From: an uncultured Lachnospiraceae bacterium
Lineage (GTDB): Bacteria; Bacillota; Clostridia; Lachnospirales; Lachnospiraceae
Reading direction: 5' to 3'
Assembly: GCA_902786365.1 (NCBI GenBank)
Contig: CADACD010000005.1
Coordinates: 1-64,000, forward strand
DNA: 64,000 nt
Shown here piece after piece: positions 1 to 8,387 of this stretch (position 1 is its first letter; each line of letters starts with the position of its first letter). The notes under the pieces are model-generated. The model worked only from the letters and a program-made list of their open reading frames with translations, did no database searches and was not told the DNA's origin. A program made the position numbers and the translations under genes.

Positions 1-11
1 TATTTTACACC

Positions 12-50
12 AACTGCTGAATCTTTTCGAGGTTTGGCAGTTATTTTTTT
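12..50 (+). terminator. Rho-independent terminator of an upstream gene
   Basis: AACTGC at 12-17 pairs with GCAGTT at 37-42, with further A/T pairing inside, and a run of T follows at 44-50. The gene it would terminate lies outside the window. Confidence 0.6.
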
Positions 51-59
51 CATAGAAAA

Positions 60-99
60 GGAGCTGCGCACTAATCACTTAGTGCGACAGCCCCTTTTT
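60..99. repeat. R1 palindromic repeat, short copy (terminator-like)
   Basis: A near-perfect palindrome: GGAGCTG-GCACTAA on the left pairs with TTAGTGC-CAGCCCC on the right around a 4-nt loop, flanked by A and T runs on the two sides. The arm sequence (GCTGTCGCA-TTAA type) recurs at 51954-52050, 53091-53156, 55093-55187 and 62759-62799, so I treat it as a copy of a dispersed family that can also act as a bidirectional terminator. Confidence 0.6.
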
Positions 100-280
100 C
101 TGTTCTCCTGATATTAAATATTATAGATCAGTATTTTTTGTCTAAATAAAAATAAAGTTATATTTGCGTTGGACATGTCATATATTTATGAAAAGAAGCA
201 GTATAGTGCTTGAGTAATTAGTGAATAATATCGTGGATGATATTTTGAATTTTACCAGTTAATGTTGGAGGTGGGAGAAA

Positions 281-1282
281 TTGAAAGATATGCAGAATAT
301 ATTCAATATTTTTTCTGTTCATCTTAGAAATCTTTTAATGAATGCTAATATAGAATATGAAAAGTTAAAAGAATTACGATTAAGAACCGGACAGCCATTT
401 GTTATTGAATATGGTGATAAGGAATATTTTATCAGCGAAAATGCACAATTAATAAATAGTGATGGGCAGGATAAGAATATTGAAGAAAAATTGAATCTAC
501 ATAGGATAACTCCAAAGGAAATCAGTGAGACAGTTGCATATATCAGTAGGTATTCTTTATATGCTTTCGAAGAAGAGATTAAGCAGGGATACATAACTGT
601 CCCAGGAGGACATAGGGTTGGCATATGTGGTATGACAATTATGGAATGCGGAAAAATTAAGACAATGCGATATATATCATTTATTAATATCAGAGTGGCT
701 CATGAAGTCAGACATTGCTCTGATCCACTTATGAAATATATTTACAAAAATGAAAATACGGTGAATAACACATTGATTATATCGCCACCTATGAGAGGAA
801 AAACAACAATATTACGTGATATAGTAAGAAATTTAAGTAATGGTTTTGAAATCAATGGAACAAAAAAAGTAAGAGGAATTAATGTCGGACTTGCAGATGA
901 GAGAAGCGAAATTGCTGCAGCATACCTGGGTATTCCACAAAATGATGTCGGAATCAGAACGGATGTACTTGATGCAGTTCCAAAAATCTATGGAATTATG
1001 ATGTTGATTAGGACAATGTCACCGAAAGTTATAGCTGTGGATGAGATAGGAAGCGAAAAAGATATAGAGGCTGTATTATATGGTATCAACTGTGGATGCG
1101 GATTTATGGCTACTGTTCATGGTGAATCAATAGATGATATAAGAAATAAAAAAGCAATGAACAGATTGATAGAAGATAAAGTATTCAATCGATATTTTAT
1201 ACTTGAAAAAGGGGAGGATGAAAAAAGATATGTTACTGTTTTTAATGAAGAATTAAAAAAAATGGGCGTTGAAAGTATATAA
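281..1282 (+). CDS. spoIIIAA: Stage III sporulation protein AA, ATPase
   Basis: SpoIIIAA is the cytoplasmic secretion-type ATPase thought to power the SpoIIIA-SpoIIQ feeding channel between mother cell and forespore. The 333-residue product has a P-loop near residues 168-175 (SPPMRGKT), a GLADERSEI motif near 203 and a Walker B segment VIAVDEIG near 250, followed by an ATVHG motif near 277. The P-loop has Met where many homologues have Gly. The start is TTG, preceded by a strong SD sequence (GGAGGTGGGAG at 267-277). It is the first gene of an eight-gene operon in standard order, which makes the assignment secure. Mother-cell SigE control is expected from the family, but no convincing SigE promoter was visible. 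Confidence 0.95.
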   Translation: MKDMQNIFNIFSVHLRNLLMNANIEYEKLKELRLRTGQPFVIEYGDKEYFISENAQLINSDGQDKNIEEKLNLHRITPKEISETVAYISRYSLYAFEEEIKQGYITVPGGHRVGICGMTIMECGKIKTMRYISFINIRVAHEVRHCSDPLMKYIYKNENTVNNTLIISPPMRGKTTILRDIVRNLSNGFEINGTKKVRGINVGLADERSEIAAAYLGIPQNDVGIRTDVLDAVPKIYGIMMLIRTMSPKVIAVDEIGSEKDIEAVLYGINCGCGFMATVHGESIDDIRNKKAMNRLIEDKVFNRYFILEKGEDEKRYVTVFNEELKKMGVESI

Positions 1283-1316
1283 GAACACATAAAATCTATA
1301 GTAAAGGAGCGGTTAC

Positions 1317-1835
1317 ATGTTAAAAATTTTGGGTTCAACACTTATCATATTGTCCGGTACATGCATGGGAATCAAAGCAAGTGATAATCTTTTTTTACAG
1401 AATGAAGGGCTAAAGAAACTTAAAAAGATGATTATTATTTTAAGAGGTGAAATTAAATACAATCATACATATATCAGCCAGGCATTCGAAAATGTATCAG
1501 AAAAAATTTCGCAGCCATATAACAGTTTTTTATTACATGTATCAGAAAAATTGAATGAAAACAGTGGAAAAAGTTTTAATATGATATGGAAGGAGTCTGT
1601 ACGAGAAAAACTTGAAAATCATTTTCTTGACGAAAAGCATCTCAAAAAAATAGAAGACCTCGGAGAAACGCTTGGATTTCTTGATAAAGAAATGCAGCTT
1701 GCAGCATTTGATTTATTTACAGAGCAGCTTGATATGGATATTGAAGAAAATAATCAAAAATTGAAAGATAATAGCAGACTATATAAATATCTTGGCATTA
1801 TGGGAGGGATACTTGTGGTTCTTATTATTGTTTGA
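1317..1835 (+). CDS. spoIIIAB: Stage III sporulation protein AB
   Basis: This 172-residue protein has an N-terminal hydrophobic segment (about residues 1-20), a charged helical middle with a coiled-coil-like pattern, and a C-terminal membrane segment ending in ILVVLIIV. That layout is typical of SpoIIIAB, a mother-cell membrane subunit of the feeding channel related to type II secretion GspF-like proteins. The ATG follows AAAGGAG at 1303-1309. It lies 34 nt after spoIIIAA and before spoIIIAC, so identity rests on length, topology and operon position. Confidence 0.9.
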   Translation: MLKILGSTLIILSGTCMGIKASDNLFLQNEGLKKLKKMIIILRGEIKYNHTYISQAFENVSEKISQPYNSFLLHVSEKLNENSGKSFNMIWKESVREKLENHFLDEKHLKKIEDLGETLGFLDKEMQLAAFDLFTEQLDMDIEENNQKLKDNSRLYKYLGIMGGILVVLIIV

Positions 1836-1906
1836 AATGAATAACTAAAAAGCATTGAAACAGAGATGGATGTAAATAAGAGAAAAATTGTGAGGTAAAA
1901 TGTGTT

Positions 1907-2101
1907 ATGGATGTAAATATTATTTTTAAAATTGCGGCTGTGGGAATACTGGTTTCTGTGATAAGTCAGGTATTAAAACACAGTGGTAGAGAAGAACATG
2001 CGTTTCTGGCAAGCCTTGCCGGGTTGATTCTTGTATTATTTTGGATAGTTCCATACATATATGAGTTATTTGAAACCATAAAATCACTATTTTCCTTGTG
2101 A
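1907..2101 (+). CDS. spoIIIAC: Stage III sporulation protein AC
   Basis: A 64-residue, two-helix membrane protein. A first hydrophobic stretch (IIFKIAAVGILVSVISQVL) is joined by a polar KHSGREEHAF turn to a second one (LASLAGLILVLFWIVPYIY). Size, topology and the KHSGR-E turn match SpoIIIAC, a small channel subunit paired with SpoIIIAD. The SD is TGAGGT at 1891-1896. The 71-nt gap before it contains a 13-bp duplication of the start region (ATGGATGTAAATA at 1866 and 1907), which is probably incidental. Confidence 0.9.
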   Translation: MDVNIIFKIAAVGILVSVISQVLKHSGREEHAFLASLAGLILVLFWIVPYIYELFETIKSLFSL

Positions 2102-2136
2102 ATATAATCCAATATATAAAAAGTCGGAGGAGTTTC

Positions 2137-2520
2137 ATGTCAATTATTCAAATTTCAATAATGGGTATCATTACAGTTATATTGTCACTACAGTTTAAAC
2201 AGACAAAAAGTGAATATAGTACATTTATTGTACTTGTGGTATCGATACTTATTTTTGGATTTGGAATTTCAAAAATAAGTGAGATTATATCAGTAATTGA
2301 TGATATAAAGAAAGAATTTGGAATTGCCTCCGGGTATCTGGAGGTAATGATAAAAATAGTAGGCATCTCTTATATTTGTGAATTTTCTTCGGATATCTGC
2401 AAGGATAGTGGAATGTCAGCACTTGGTAACCAGATACAGATATTCGGAAAACTTTCAATACTTGTTATCGGAATGCCTGTATTTGTACAGCTAATGGATA
2501 CTTTAAGCGGACTTTTATAA
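2137..2520 (+). CDS. spoIIIAD: Stage III sporulation protein AD
   Basis: A 127-residue integral membrane protein with about four hydrophobic segments, matching SpoIIIAD of the SpoIIIA channel. I chose the ATG at 2137 because CGGAGG at 2125-2130 is a good SD. A GTG at 2098 in the same frame would overlap the spoIIIAC stop and has no comparable site. The motif ICEFSSDICKDSG near residue 85 is typical of the family. It sits 35 nt after spoIIIAC. Confidence 0.9.
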   Translation: MSIIQISIMGIITVILSLQFKQTKSEYSTFIVLVVSILIFGFGISKISEIISVIDDIKKEFGIASGYLEVMIKIVGISYICEFSSDICKDSGMSALGNQIQIFGKLSILVIGMPVFVQLMDTLSGLL

Positions 2521-2562
2521 CACTTTATCTGTATCTACAAAAATACAGGGAAAAGAGGACGG

Positions 2563-3861
2563 ATGAAAAGACAGGCGTTTATAATTTTAATTTTATTAAT
2601 AATACTTTCAGGTAAAAATATAACAGGTGCACGAAACAGAAATATGATTGCTTATGCAAGCGAAGCGGACAATATAAAGCAAGATATTGCATATGAAGGG
2701 GAAATAAACAATGTAAAACACAATATCGAGGATAACAAAGTAACCAATGAATACATTACAGATAGAGAAAAAGCAGACGAATATATAACTATTGATATAG
2801 CAGATAATGAAATAACAGATAATGAAATAATTGATGAGATAAAAAAATACTTTGAATTTGAAGAGATTAATCAATATCTTGAAGATGCAGATGAGAAAAT
2901 TGATTATGAAGATATGGTAAAAGAATTTTCGAAGGGGAATATCGAAAATGGTGCCAATCTCTTTTATGCTCTTCTGAAAAAACATTTATTTTTGGAAATT
3001 AATTTGAATAAAAATGCAATAAAAAAGATAGTGATACTTGCGTTTGTAACAGCTATATTTTCAAATTTTGCGGCAATTTTTAAAAGCAGTCAGGTCTCAG
3101 AAATGGGATTTTTGATATGTTATGCAACGATTATTACATGTTTGATTAGTTCTTTTTCTGCAATAACATATATATCATTCAGGGTTATTAGCTCAATTAC
3201 AGATTTTATGAAGGCACTCATACCGGTTTATGCAATATCAGTCGGTGTAAGTGATGGACAGGCAAATGCAGTTTCATTCTATGAAATGGCACTTTTGATT
3301 ATTGGAATGGTGGACTTGGCTGCTCTCAAAATAATCCTCCCTGCCATAGACATATATGTAGGAATTGGAATGATAAATAATCTTGGACACAGAGACTATC
3401 TTTCGAAAAGCTGCGAACTGATAAAAACATGTGTCAATTTTGCAGTAAAGGGAATGCTGACAGTTGTTCTCGGATTAAATGTAATACAGAAAATGTTTTC
3501 ACCTGTATCTGGAGGAATAGGGAGAAGTGCAGCTAAAAGTATGTTAAATTCTATTTCCGGTATTTCAATTGCCGGGAATGGTATTGCAGAATTATTGTAT
3601 GGTACAGGTAAAATCATCAAAAGTTCTATTGGTGGAGCAGGTATGGTGGCAATATGTATCATTATGGCTGTTCCATTGATAAAAATTATAATATTTATTT
3701 TTTCATATTATCTGACAAATGCCATTATCCAGCCAGTGTCCGATGAAAGAATCATAAAATGCCTTACATATGTATCAGATGGTGCATCAATGGTTTTGAA
3801 AACAGTATTTTCAGTGATGGTTATGTTTATAATCACTATTACTATCATATGTATCAGTTGA
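2563..3861 (+). CDS. spoIIIAE: Stage III sporulation protein AE
   Basis: A 432-residue polytopic membrane protein. An N-terminal signal-like segment (about residues 5-22) is followed by a long acidic Glu/Asp/Asn/Ile-rich stretch to about residue 95, predicted outside the membrane, then six to eight hydrophobic segments. The membrane half contains the recognisable SVGVSDGQANA and PVSGGIGRSAAKS stretches of SpoIIIAE. The acidic stretch is of low complexity, with repeated ADEYIT and DNEITDNEI units. The gene lies between spoIIIAD and spoIIIAF with an SD (AGAGGACGG) immediately upstream. Confidence 0.92.
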   Translation: MKRQAFIILILLIILSGKNITGARNRNMIAYASEADNIKQDIAYEGEINNVKHNIEDNKVTNEYITDREKADEYITIDIADNEITDNEIIDEIKKYFEFEEINQYLEDADEKIDYEDMVKEFSKGNIENGANLFYALLKKHLFLEINLNKNAIKKIVILAFVTAIFSNFAAIFKSSQVSEMGFLICYATIITCLISSFSAITYISFRVISSITDFMKALIPVYAISVGVSDGQANAVSFYEMALLIIGMVDLAALKIILPAIDIYVGIGMINNLGHRDYLSKSCELIKTCVNFAVKGMLTVVLGLNVIQKMFSPVSGGIGRSAAKSMLNSISGISIAGNGIAELLYGTGKIIKSSIGGAGMVAICIIMAVPLIKIIIFIFSYYLTNAIIQPVSDERIIKCLTYVSDGASMVLKTVFSVMVMFIITITIICIS

Positions 3862-3888
3862 AAGCAAAGAAAAATTGCAGGGAGGAAA

Positions 3889-4452
3889 ATGATAATGCAG
3901 TATATCAAAACAATAGCTGTATTTCTCATAGTGGTCAATTTGTTAATGACACTAATTAATCATGACAGCTATAAAAAATATATGAAAATTTTCTCAGGAC
4001 TGATTCTTGTTCTGATGATAACAAAGCAGGTAAGATATTACTTTTCATCAGGTATTATTGAAAATGCAATTGATAAAAAAATGCAGGAATATGAAATCGC
4101 AGAAATCAGCAATTCATTAGACAACATCAATGAAGATATTGGTGAAAAAGCAAAGCATATTTACGAAGAAAAAATTGCTGATGAAATATCTCTATTTCTA
4201 GAAAAAGAAAATATAGAAGTGAGAAATGTTGCGGTACAGATGAGCGTAAAAAAAGCAGGGCTTGCATTCGAAAAGGTGATAATAGAACTTGATAACCAGA
4301 AAAATGTTTTTTTATCAGAAGATGGGAATTATATTTACGAGGCAGGTGAGATAAATGTGAATTATGTTTCAGAGGTAAGAATAGAATATGTAAATCAATT
4401 GATTTCAAAAGAATATGGGATTGAAAGTGAGCTGATACACATATCAAACTGA
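3889..4452 (+). CDS. spoIIIAF: Stage III sporulation protein AF
   Basis: A 187-residue protein with two N-terminal membrane segments (about residues 6-24 and 34-47) and a soluble C-terminal domain of alternating strands and helices, as expected for SpoIIIAF. Two in-frame ATGs (3889 and 3895) lie behind GGGAGGAAA; the first is used here. The gene occupies its standard place between spoIIIAE and spoIIIAG. Confidence 0.88.
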   Translation: MIMQYIKTIAVFLIVVNLLMTLINHDSYKKYMKIFSGLILVLMITKQVRYYFSSGIIENAIDKKMQEYEIAEISNSLDNINEDIGEKAKHIYEEKIADEISLFLEKENIEVRNVAVQMSVKKAGLAFEKVIIELDNQKNVFLSEDGNYIYEAGEINVNYVSEVRIEYVNQLISKEYGIESELIHISN

Positions 4453-4486
4453 AAAAATGAAGAAATAGTATCAAGAGGTGATAAAT

Positions 4487-5173
4487 GTGAACGAAAGTAG
4501 TTCAAGCAAAGGGAAAAAAAATTCACAAGTGAATGGAAATAATCCAAAGAACGGAAAGGATTATTCTGACAAAAGAAAAAATCATTCCAAAATAACAACC
4601 AGCAATATCAATTTCAAGAAAATAATTCAAAATGTTGGTTTTGATAAATTGCTGATGATAGCAATATGCGGAGTTGTCCTGATTATTTTATCAGTACCTT
4701 CTGGTAAAAAAAGTACAGTTGAAAAAAATGATGAAACAAAAGAACAGACTGTCATTCAAACATCGATGTCAAGTGATGATTATTGTATGCAGCTTGAAAA
4801 AAGAGTAGAGGAATTGCTGTCTAAAATGGATGGAATAAGTAATGTCAAGGTAATGATTACATTAAAATGTACAGCAGAGTCAGTTGTGTTAAGCGAAGTT
4901 TCCTATGAAAAAAACGATAGAAAAGTCACAAGTGACAATGGGGGAACAAGTGAAGAAAACTCCTATCAGAGCAGTCAGGTGACAGTATATGAAAAAGATT
5001 CAAAAGGAAATGAGATACCGTATGTGATTAAAGAAAATGTACCACAGATAGAAGGGATAGCAGTAGTAGCCAAAGGAGGTGAAAATGCAAGTAATTCTTT
5101 GAAAATTACAAGTACACTTGAGGCATTATTTGGAATTGATGCGCATAAAATATCAGTAATAGGAATGCAATAA
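4487..5173 (+). CDS. spoIIIAG: Stage III sporulation protein AG
   Basis: SpoIIIAG forms a large ring in the intermembrane space of the developing spore and resembles EscJ/PrgK and other secretion ring proteins. The 228-residue product has a polar basic N-terminus (about 1-50), one membrane segment (LLMIAICGVVLIILSV, about 57-72) and an extracytoplasmic domain with the ring-building pattern LEKRVEELLSKMDGISNVKVMIT. I chose GTG at 4487 because AGAGGTG at 4474-4480 lies six bases upstream. An earlier in-frame GTG at 4478 overlaps that site. Confidence 0.92.
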   Translation: MNESSSSKGKKNSQVNGNNPKNGKDYSDKRKNHSKITTSNINFKKIIQNVGFDKLLMIAICGVVLIILSVPSGKKSTVEKNDETKEQTVIQTSMSSDDYCMQLEKRVEELLSKMDGISNVKVMITLKCTAESVVLSEVSYEKNDRKVTSDNGGTSEENSYQSSQVTVYEKDSKGNEIPYVIKENVPQIEGIAVVAKGGENASNSLKITSTLEALFGIDAHKISVIGMQ

Positions 5174-5199
5174 TTAATATCAGTTTTATGGAGGTTAAA

Positions 5200-5973
5200 T
5201 TGAAAGGAATAGTTAAAAAAAATCAAATCATAATTACATCACTTGCTATACTGATAGCAGTGGCCGGATATTTAAATTACAGTGAGAAAAATATTAAAAA
5301 TATGTCTGATAAATCGAAAGAAGCGGCAGAACAGATAAATGATACAGACATACCTACTGGCAATGATGAAGTTTTAAAAAACTACAATGAAGATACTCTT
5401 CTTACAGGAACTGATGATATACTGAGTAATGATTATGATATTGATGATAATGTTGAGGCAAACGCAGATGCCACAGAAGAGAGTAACATAAATGACAATC
5501 CTACTTTGGAAAACAGTAATGATAGCATCGATTCACAGGAAAAAGAAAGTATTAATACAACTGAACTGAATCCATCAGACGATGATATACCGGGAACCGC
5601 AGTATTTACAAATATAGGAACCTTTTCTGCAAATGCCAGACTGTCAAGGGAACAGTTAAGAGCAAAAAATAAAGAAACTTTACTTGAGATGATTAACAGT
5701 GGGAATTTGTCAGAAGAACAAAAAGCTGAAATAACGAAAGAAATGTTACATATAACAGATATAGCAGAACTTGAAAATGAGATAGAAATTCTTCTTGAAG
5801 CAAAAGGTTTTGTGGGAGCTGTGGTAAGTATTAGCGATGAAAATGTTGATGTGGTTGTCAATATGGCAGATGTTACAGATGCAAAGAGGGCGCAGATAGA
5901 AGATATTGTCAAAAGAAAGACAAATTTGCCGGTGTCAGACATTGTGATTACACCTATTACAATAGAAAACTAG
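5200..5973 (+). CDS. spoIIIAH: Stage III sporulation protein AH
   Basis: SpoIIIAH pairs with forespore SpoIIQ across the two membranes. The 257-residue product has one N-terminal membrane segment (about 9-24), a long acidic linker and a C-terminal YscJ/FliF-like domain (about 145-257) ending in LPVSDIVITPI, typical of the family. The best start is TTG at 5200, five bases after GGAGG at 5190-5194. An upstream in-frame ATG at 5188 would lie inside that SD. It ends the spoIIIA operon. Confidence 0.92.
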   Translation: MKGIVKKNQIIITSLAILIAVAGYLNYSEKNIKNMSDKSKEAAEQINDTDIPTGNDEVLKNYNEDTLLTGTDDILSNDYDIDDNVEANADATEESNINDNPTLENSNDSIDSQEKESINTTELNPSDDDIPGTAVFTNIGTFSANARLSREQLRAKNKETLLEMINSGNLSEEQKAEITKEMLHITDIAELENEIEILLEAKGFVGAVVSISDENVDVVVNMADVTDAKRAQIEDIVKRKTNLPVSDIVITPITIEN

Positions 5974-6001
5974 TTGCAATTATTATTGATTTTGATATAA
6001 T
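5974..6001 (+). promoter_or_regulatory. SigA-type promoter before the Asp23-like gene
   Basis: TTGCAA at 5974-5979, a 16-bp spacer, then TATAAT at 5996-6001 with an extended TGA just before it. It starts immediately after the spoIIIAH stop, which separates the housekeeping genes downstream from the sporulation operon. Confidence 0.65.
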
Positions 6002-6060
6002 AAACTATAGTGCAGACAAAATAAAATAATGTGTTGATACACATGTGATTGGAGGACATT

Positions 6061-6441
6061 ATGGAAGATAATAGAAATATTCATACTATACATGGAGATG
6101 GAAAAATCGGAGAAGTACAAATCGCAGATGATGTTGTTGCGATTATAGCAGGTCTTGCTGCTACAGAAGTAGAAGGTGTAGCTGCAATGTATGGAAATAT
6201 TACAAATGAGCTTGTGTCAAAACTAGGTATGAAAAACCTTTCAAAAGGAGTAAAAGCAGAGGTTTCTGAAGAAGGAGTTTCTATTGATTTGACACTCAAT
6301 ATAAAATTCGGATACAACATCAAAGATGTATCTATAAAAGTTCAGGAGAAAGTCAAGAGTGCAATTGAGACAATGACAGGGCTTGAGGTTTTGGAAGTCA
6401 ACATTAGAGTTGCCAACATTTCAATCGAACAGAACAAATAA
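6061..6441 (+). CDS. Asp23/Gls24 (YloU) family envelope stress protein
   Basis: A 126-residue Asp23/Gls24-type protein (DUF322). The conserved core begins with GKIGEVQIADDVVAIIAGLAA, continues with EVEGVAAMYG, and ends with an EVNIRVANISI strand. In staphylococci the founder protein is a membrane-anchored alkaline-shock factor; in Clostridia the role is less clear. The start is ATG at 6061 behind GGAGG at 6051-6055; a TTG at 6049 in frame is less likely. It is routinely found between the spoIIIA operon and nusB in this group. Confidence 0.88.
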   Translation: MEDNRNIHTIHGDGKIGEVQIADDVVAIIAGLAATEVEGVAAMYGNITNELVSKLGMKNLSKGVKAEVSEEGVSIDLTLNIKFGYNIKDVSIKVQEKVKSAIETMTGLEVLEVNIRVANISIEQNK

Positions 6442-6447
6442 AAATGC

Positions 6448-6473
6448 ACCGGATGTCATCAATGACATCCGGT
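6448..6473 (+). terminator. Perfect intercistronic hairpin
   Basis: ACCGGATGTCAT followed by CA and the exact reverse complement ATGACATCCGGT. The downstream sequence is TAAAAATAC, so there is no good U-tract on the plus strand. It may be a weak terminator, or an mRNA processing or stabilising element between the asp23-like gene and nusB. Confidence 0.5.
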
Positions 6474-6507
6474 TAAAAATACAAGTGACAGGAGAAAAAA
6501 TATTTTT

Positions 6508-6906
6508 ATGTCAAGAAGAGAATTAAGAACATATGCATTTAAGTTATTGTACCGTACATTTTTCTATACAGAGGAAGAGATGAAAGAGCAGGAAGAATTG
6601 TTTTTTGATGATCCTGAGTTAGAAATAGACTCACACGATATGGACTATATTAAAAAACGTGTCAGAGAGGTAATCAGCATTATTCCTGAGATTGATAACG
6701 CAATTGATTCAAAAGCAGACAGCTGGAAATCAAACAGAATTAATTATGTTGAGCTGACAATTATCAGACTTGCTTATTATGAGATTTATCATGATGATGA
6801 TATTCCTATGGCAGTAGCAATTAATGAGGCGGTTGAACTTGCTAAAATATATGGAGGCGATGAGTCTTCTTCATTTGTCAATGGGGTACTTGCAAAATTA
6901 TTATAG
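6508..6906 (+). CDS. nusB: Transcription antitermination protein NusB
   Basis: A 132-residue all-helical NusB, which binds boxA RNA with NusE (S10) during rRNA transcription. The N-terminus MSRRELRTYAFKLLY and the C-terminal stretch VAINEAVELAKIYGGDESSSFVNGVL are diagnostic. An acidic insertion (residues 23-45) is common in Clostridia. It precedes xseA by 66 nt. Confidence 0.95.
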   Translation: MSRRELRTYAFKLLYRTFFYTEEEMKEQEELFFDDPELEIDSHDMDYIKKRVREVISIIPEIDNAIDSKADSWKSNRINYVELTIIRLAYYEIYHDDDIPMAVAINEAVELAKIYGGDESSSFVNGVLAKLL

Positions 6907-6972
6907 GTGTTATTTATTTAAATATTTGAGGCGTTTATTAAAAGACAGCAGTATAATAAACAGGAAGAAAAC

Positions 6973-8202
6973 ATGGGAATCTATACAGTAGAGTATGTAA
7001 ATGAATATATAAAAAATATGTTCTCAACAGATTTTATGTTGAGAAATATATCTGTACGAGGTGAAGTGTCTAACTGTAAATATCACTATACAGGTCATAT
7101 CTATTTTTCAATCAAAGATGAAAGCGGTATTCTAGGCTGTATGATGTACAGCGGGAAGAGACGAAACGGACTTGATTTTAAAATGGAAGAAGGACAAAAA
7201 GTTATTGTTACAGGTAGAATTGACGTTTTTACACGTGATGGAAACTATAAACTGTATGCTGAAAAAATAGAAAAAGAAGGAACAGGAGACTTATACCGAA
7301 AATTTCTTGAGCTGAAAGAAGAGCTTGAAGAAATGGGTATGTTTTCTCCTGAATATAAAAATCCAATACCGAAATATGCAAATACAATCGGTGTTGTCAC
7401 ATCATATAAAGGCGCGGCATTTCAGGATATAAGAGATATTGCCACAAGGAGAAATCCATTTGTTAAGATTGTTCTTTACCATGCAAAAGTGCAGGGTGAT
7501 GGTGCGGCGAGAAGTATTGCTGATGGAATAGAATATCTTGATCACTACGGAGTTGATGTGATTATAGCCGGAAGAGGAGGCGGAAGTATTGAAGACTTAT
7601 GGGCTTTTAATGAGGAGATAGTTGCCAGGGCAATATTTGGATGTCATACTCCTGTTATTTCGGCAGTTGGACATGAAACAGATTTTACGATTTCGGATTT
7701 AGTGGCAGATTTAAGAGCACCTACACCTTCAGCAGCTGCAGAACTTGCAGTATTTAAGTATGATGATTTGATGGACAGGCTTGCAACAATCTCAAAAAGA
7801 CTTGATGGAATAATGGATTGTAAAATTCAATTTTGCCGAAACAGAGTTGAAAGTTACGAAAAGATGATAAAAAGCCTGTCGCCATCTAATATGCTCGAAA
7901 GTAAAAAGCAGATGGTTTATCAGGCACGTATCAGCATGGATACTATTTTTGAGAGAAAGTTTAAAGAGCGAAAGCATTTGTTGGAGCTGTTATCAGCAAA
8001 ATTGAATGCCTTATCACCGCTTACAAAACTGTCGGGTGGTTATGCCTATGTCAGTAACAATGAGGGAAAGCCGGTTTTGTCAGTTGATAATGTTGAAAAT
8101 GGAGATATTCTTAATATATATGTGAAGGATGGACGAATGGCTGTACAGGTAGAAAACAAACAAAAAGACGGAGGTTTTTATGGCTCAGACAAAGACACTT
8201 GA
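6973..8202 (+). CDS. xseA: Exodeoxyribonuclease VII large subunit
   Basis: XseA is the catalytic subunit of exonuclease VII, which degrades single-stranded DNA into oligonucleotides. The 409-residue protein has an N-terminal OB fold (about 1-100) and the catalytic region with GRGGGSIEDLWAFN starting near residue 200, followed by SAVGHETDFTISDLVADLRA and PTPSAAAEL. A coiled-coil C-terminal half ends in LSGGYAYV. The last 23 bases overlap xseB, which suggests translational coupling. Confidence 0.96.
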   Translation: MGIYTVEYVNEYIKNMFSTDFMLRNISVRGEVSNCKYHYTGHIYFSIKDESGILGCMMYSGKRRNGLDFKMEEGQKVIVTGRIDVFTRDGNYKLYAEKIEKEGTGDLYRKFLELKEELEEMGMFSPEYKNPIPKYANTIGVVTSYKGAAFQDIRDIATRRNPFVKIVLYHAKVQGDGAARSIADGIEYLDHYGVDVIIAGRGGGSIEDLWAFNEEIVARAIFGCHTPVISAVGHETDFTISDLVADLRAPTPSAAAELAVFKYDDLMDRLATISKRLDGIMDCKIQFCRNRVESYEKMIKSLSPSNMLESKKQMVYQARISMDTIFERKFKERKHLLELLSAKLNALSPLTKLSGGYAYVSNNEGKPVLSVDNVENGDILNIYVKDGRMAVQVENKQKDGGFYGSDKDT

Positions 8203-8383
8203 ACAATCTTTAGATGAATTGAATGACATTGTTGAGCAGATGGGAAAATCAGATATCTCACTTGATGAAGCATTCAAATTATATCATCAGGGAATTAAAT
8301 TATGTAAAACCTGTAATGATAAAATCGACAAGGTTGAGAAAAAGATTGAGATAATTCATGGAAGTGAAGAAAGTGCAGGTTAA
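8180..8383 (+). CDS. xseB: Exodeoxyribonuclease VII small subunit
   Basis: A 67-residue helical-hairpin protein with the XseB pattern LEQSLDELNDIVEQM and SLDEAFKLYHQGIKLCKTCN. Several copies bind the coiled coil of XseA to form active exonuclease VII. The start ATG lies inside the end of xseA behind CGGAGG, and the stop is four bases before the chosen ispA start. Confidence 0.95.
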   Translation: MAQTKTLEQSLDELNDIVEQMGKSDISLDEAFKLYHQGIKLCKTCNDKIDKVEKKIEIIHGSEESAG

Positions 8384-8387
8384 AAGT

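Noticed and set aside
180..209. SigE promoter for the spoIIIA operon
   Set aside because: ATATT at 182-186 and TATAGTGC at 202-209 have roughly the right spacing, but the -10 does not match CATACAAT well enough. SigE control is expected from the family but not shown by this sequence.
761..810. Defective P-loop in SpoIIIAA
   Set aside because: SPPMRGKT differs from the commonest Gly-rich form by a Met, but the GKT core, Walker B and other motifs are intact, so loss of ATPase activity is not supported.
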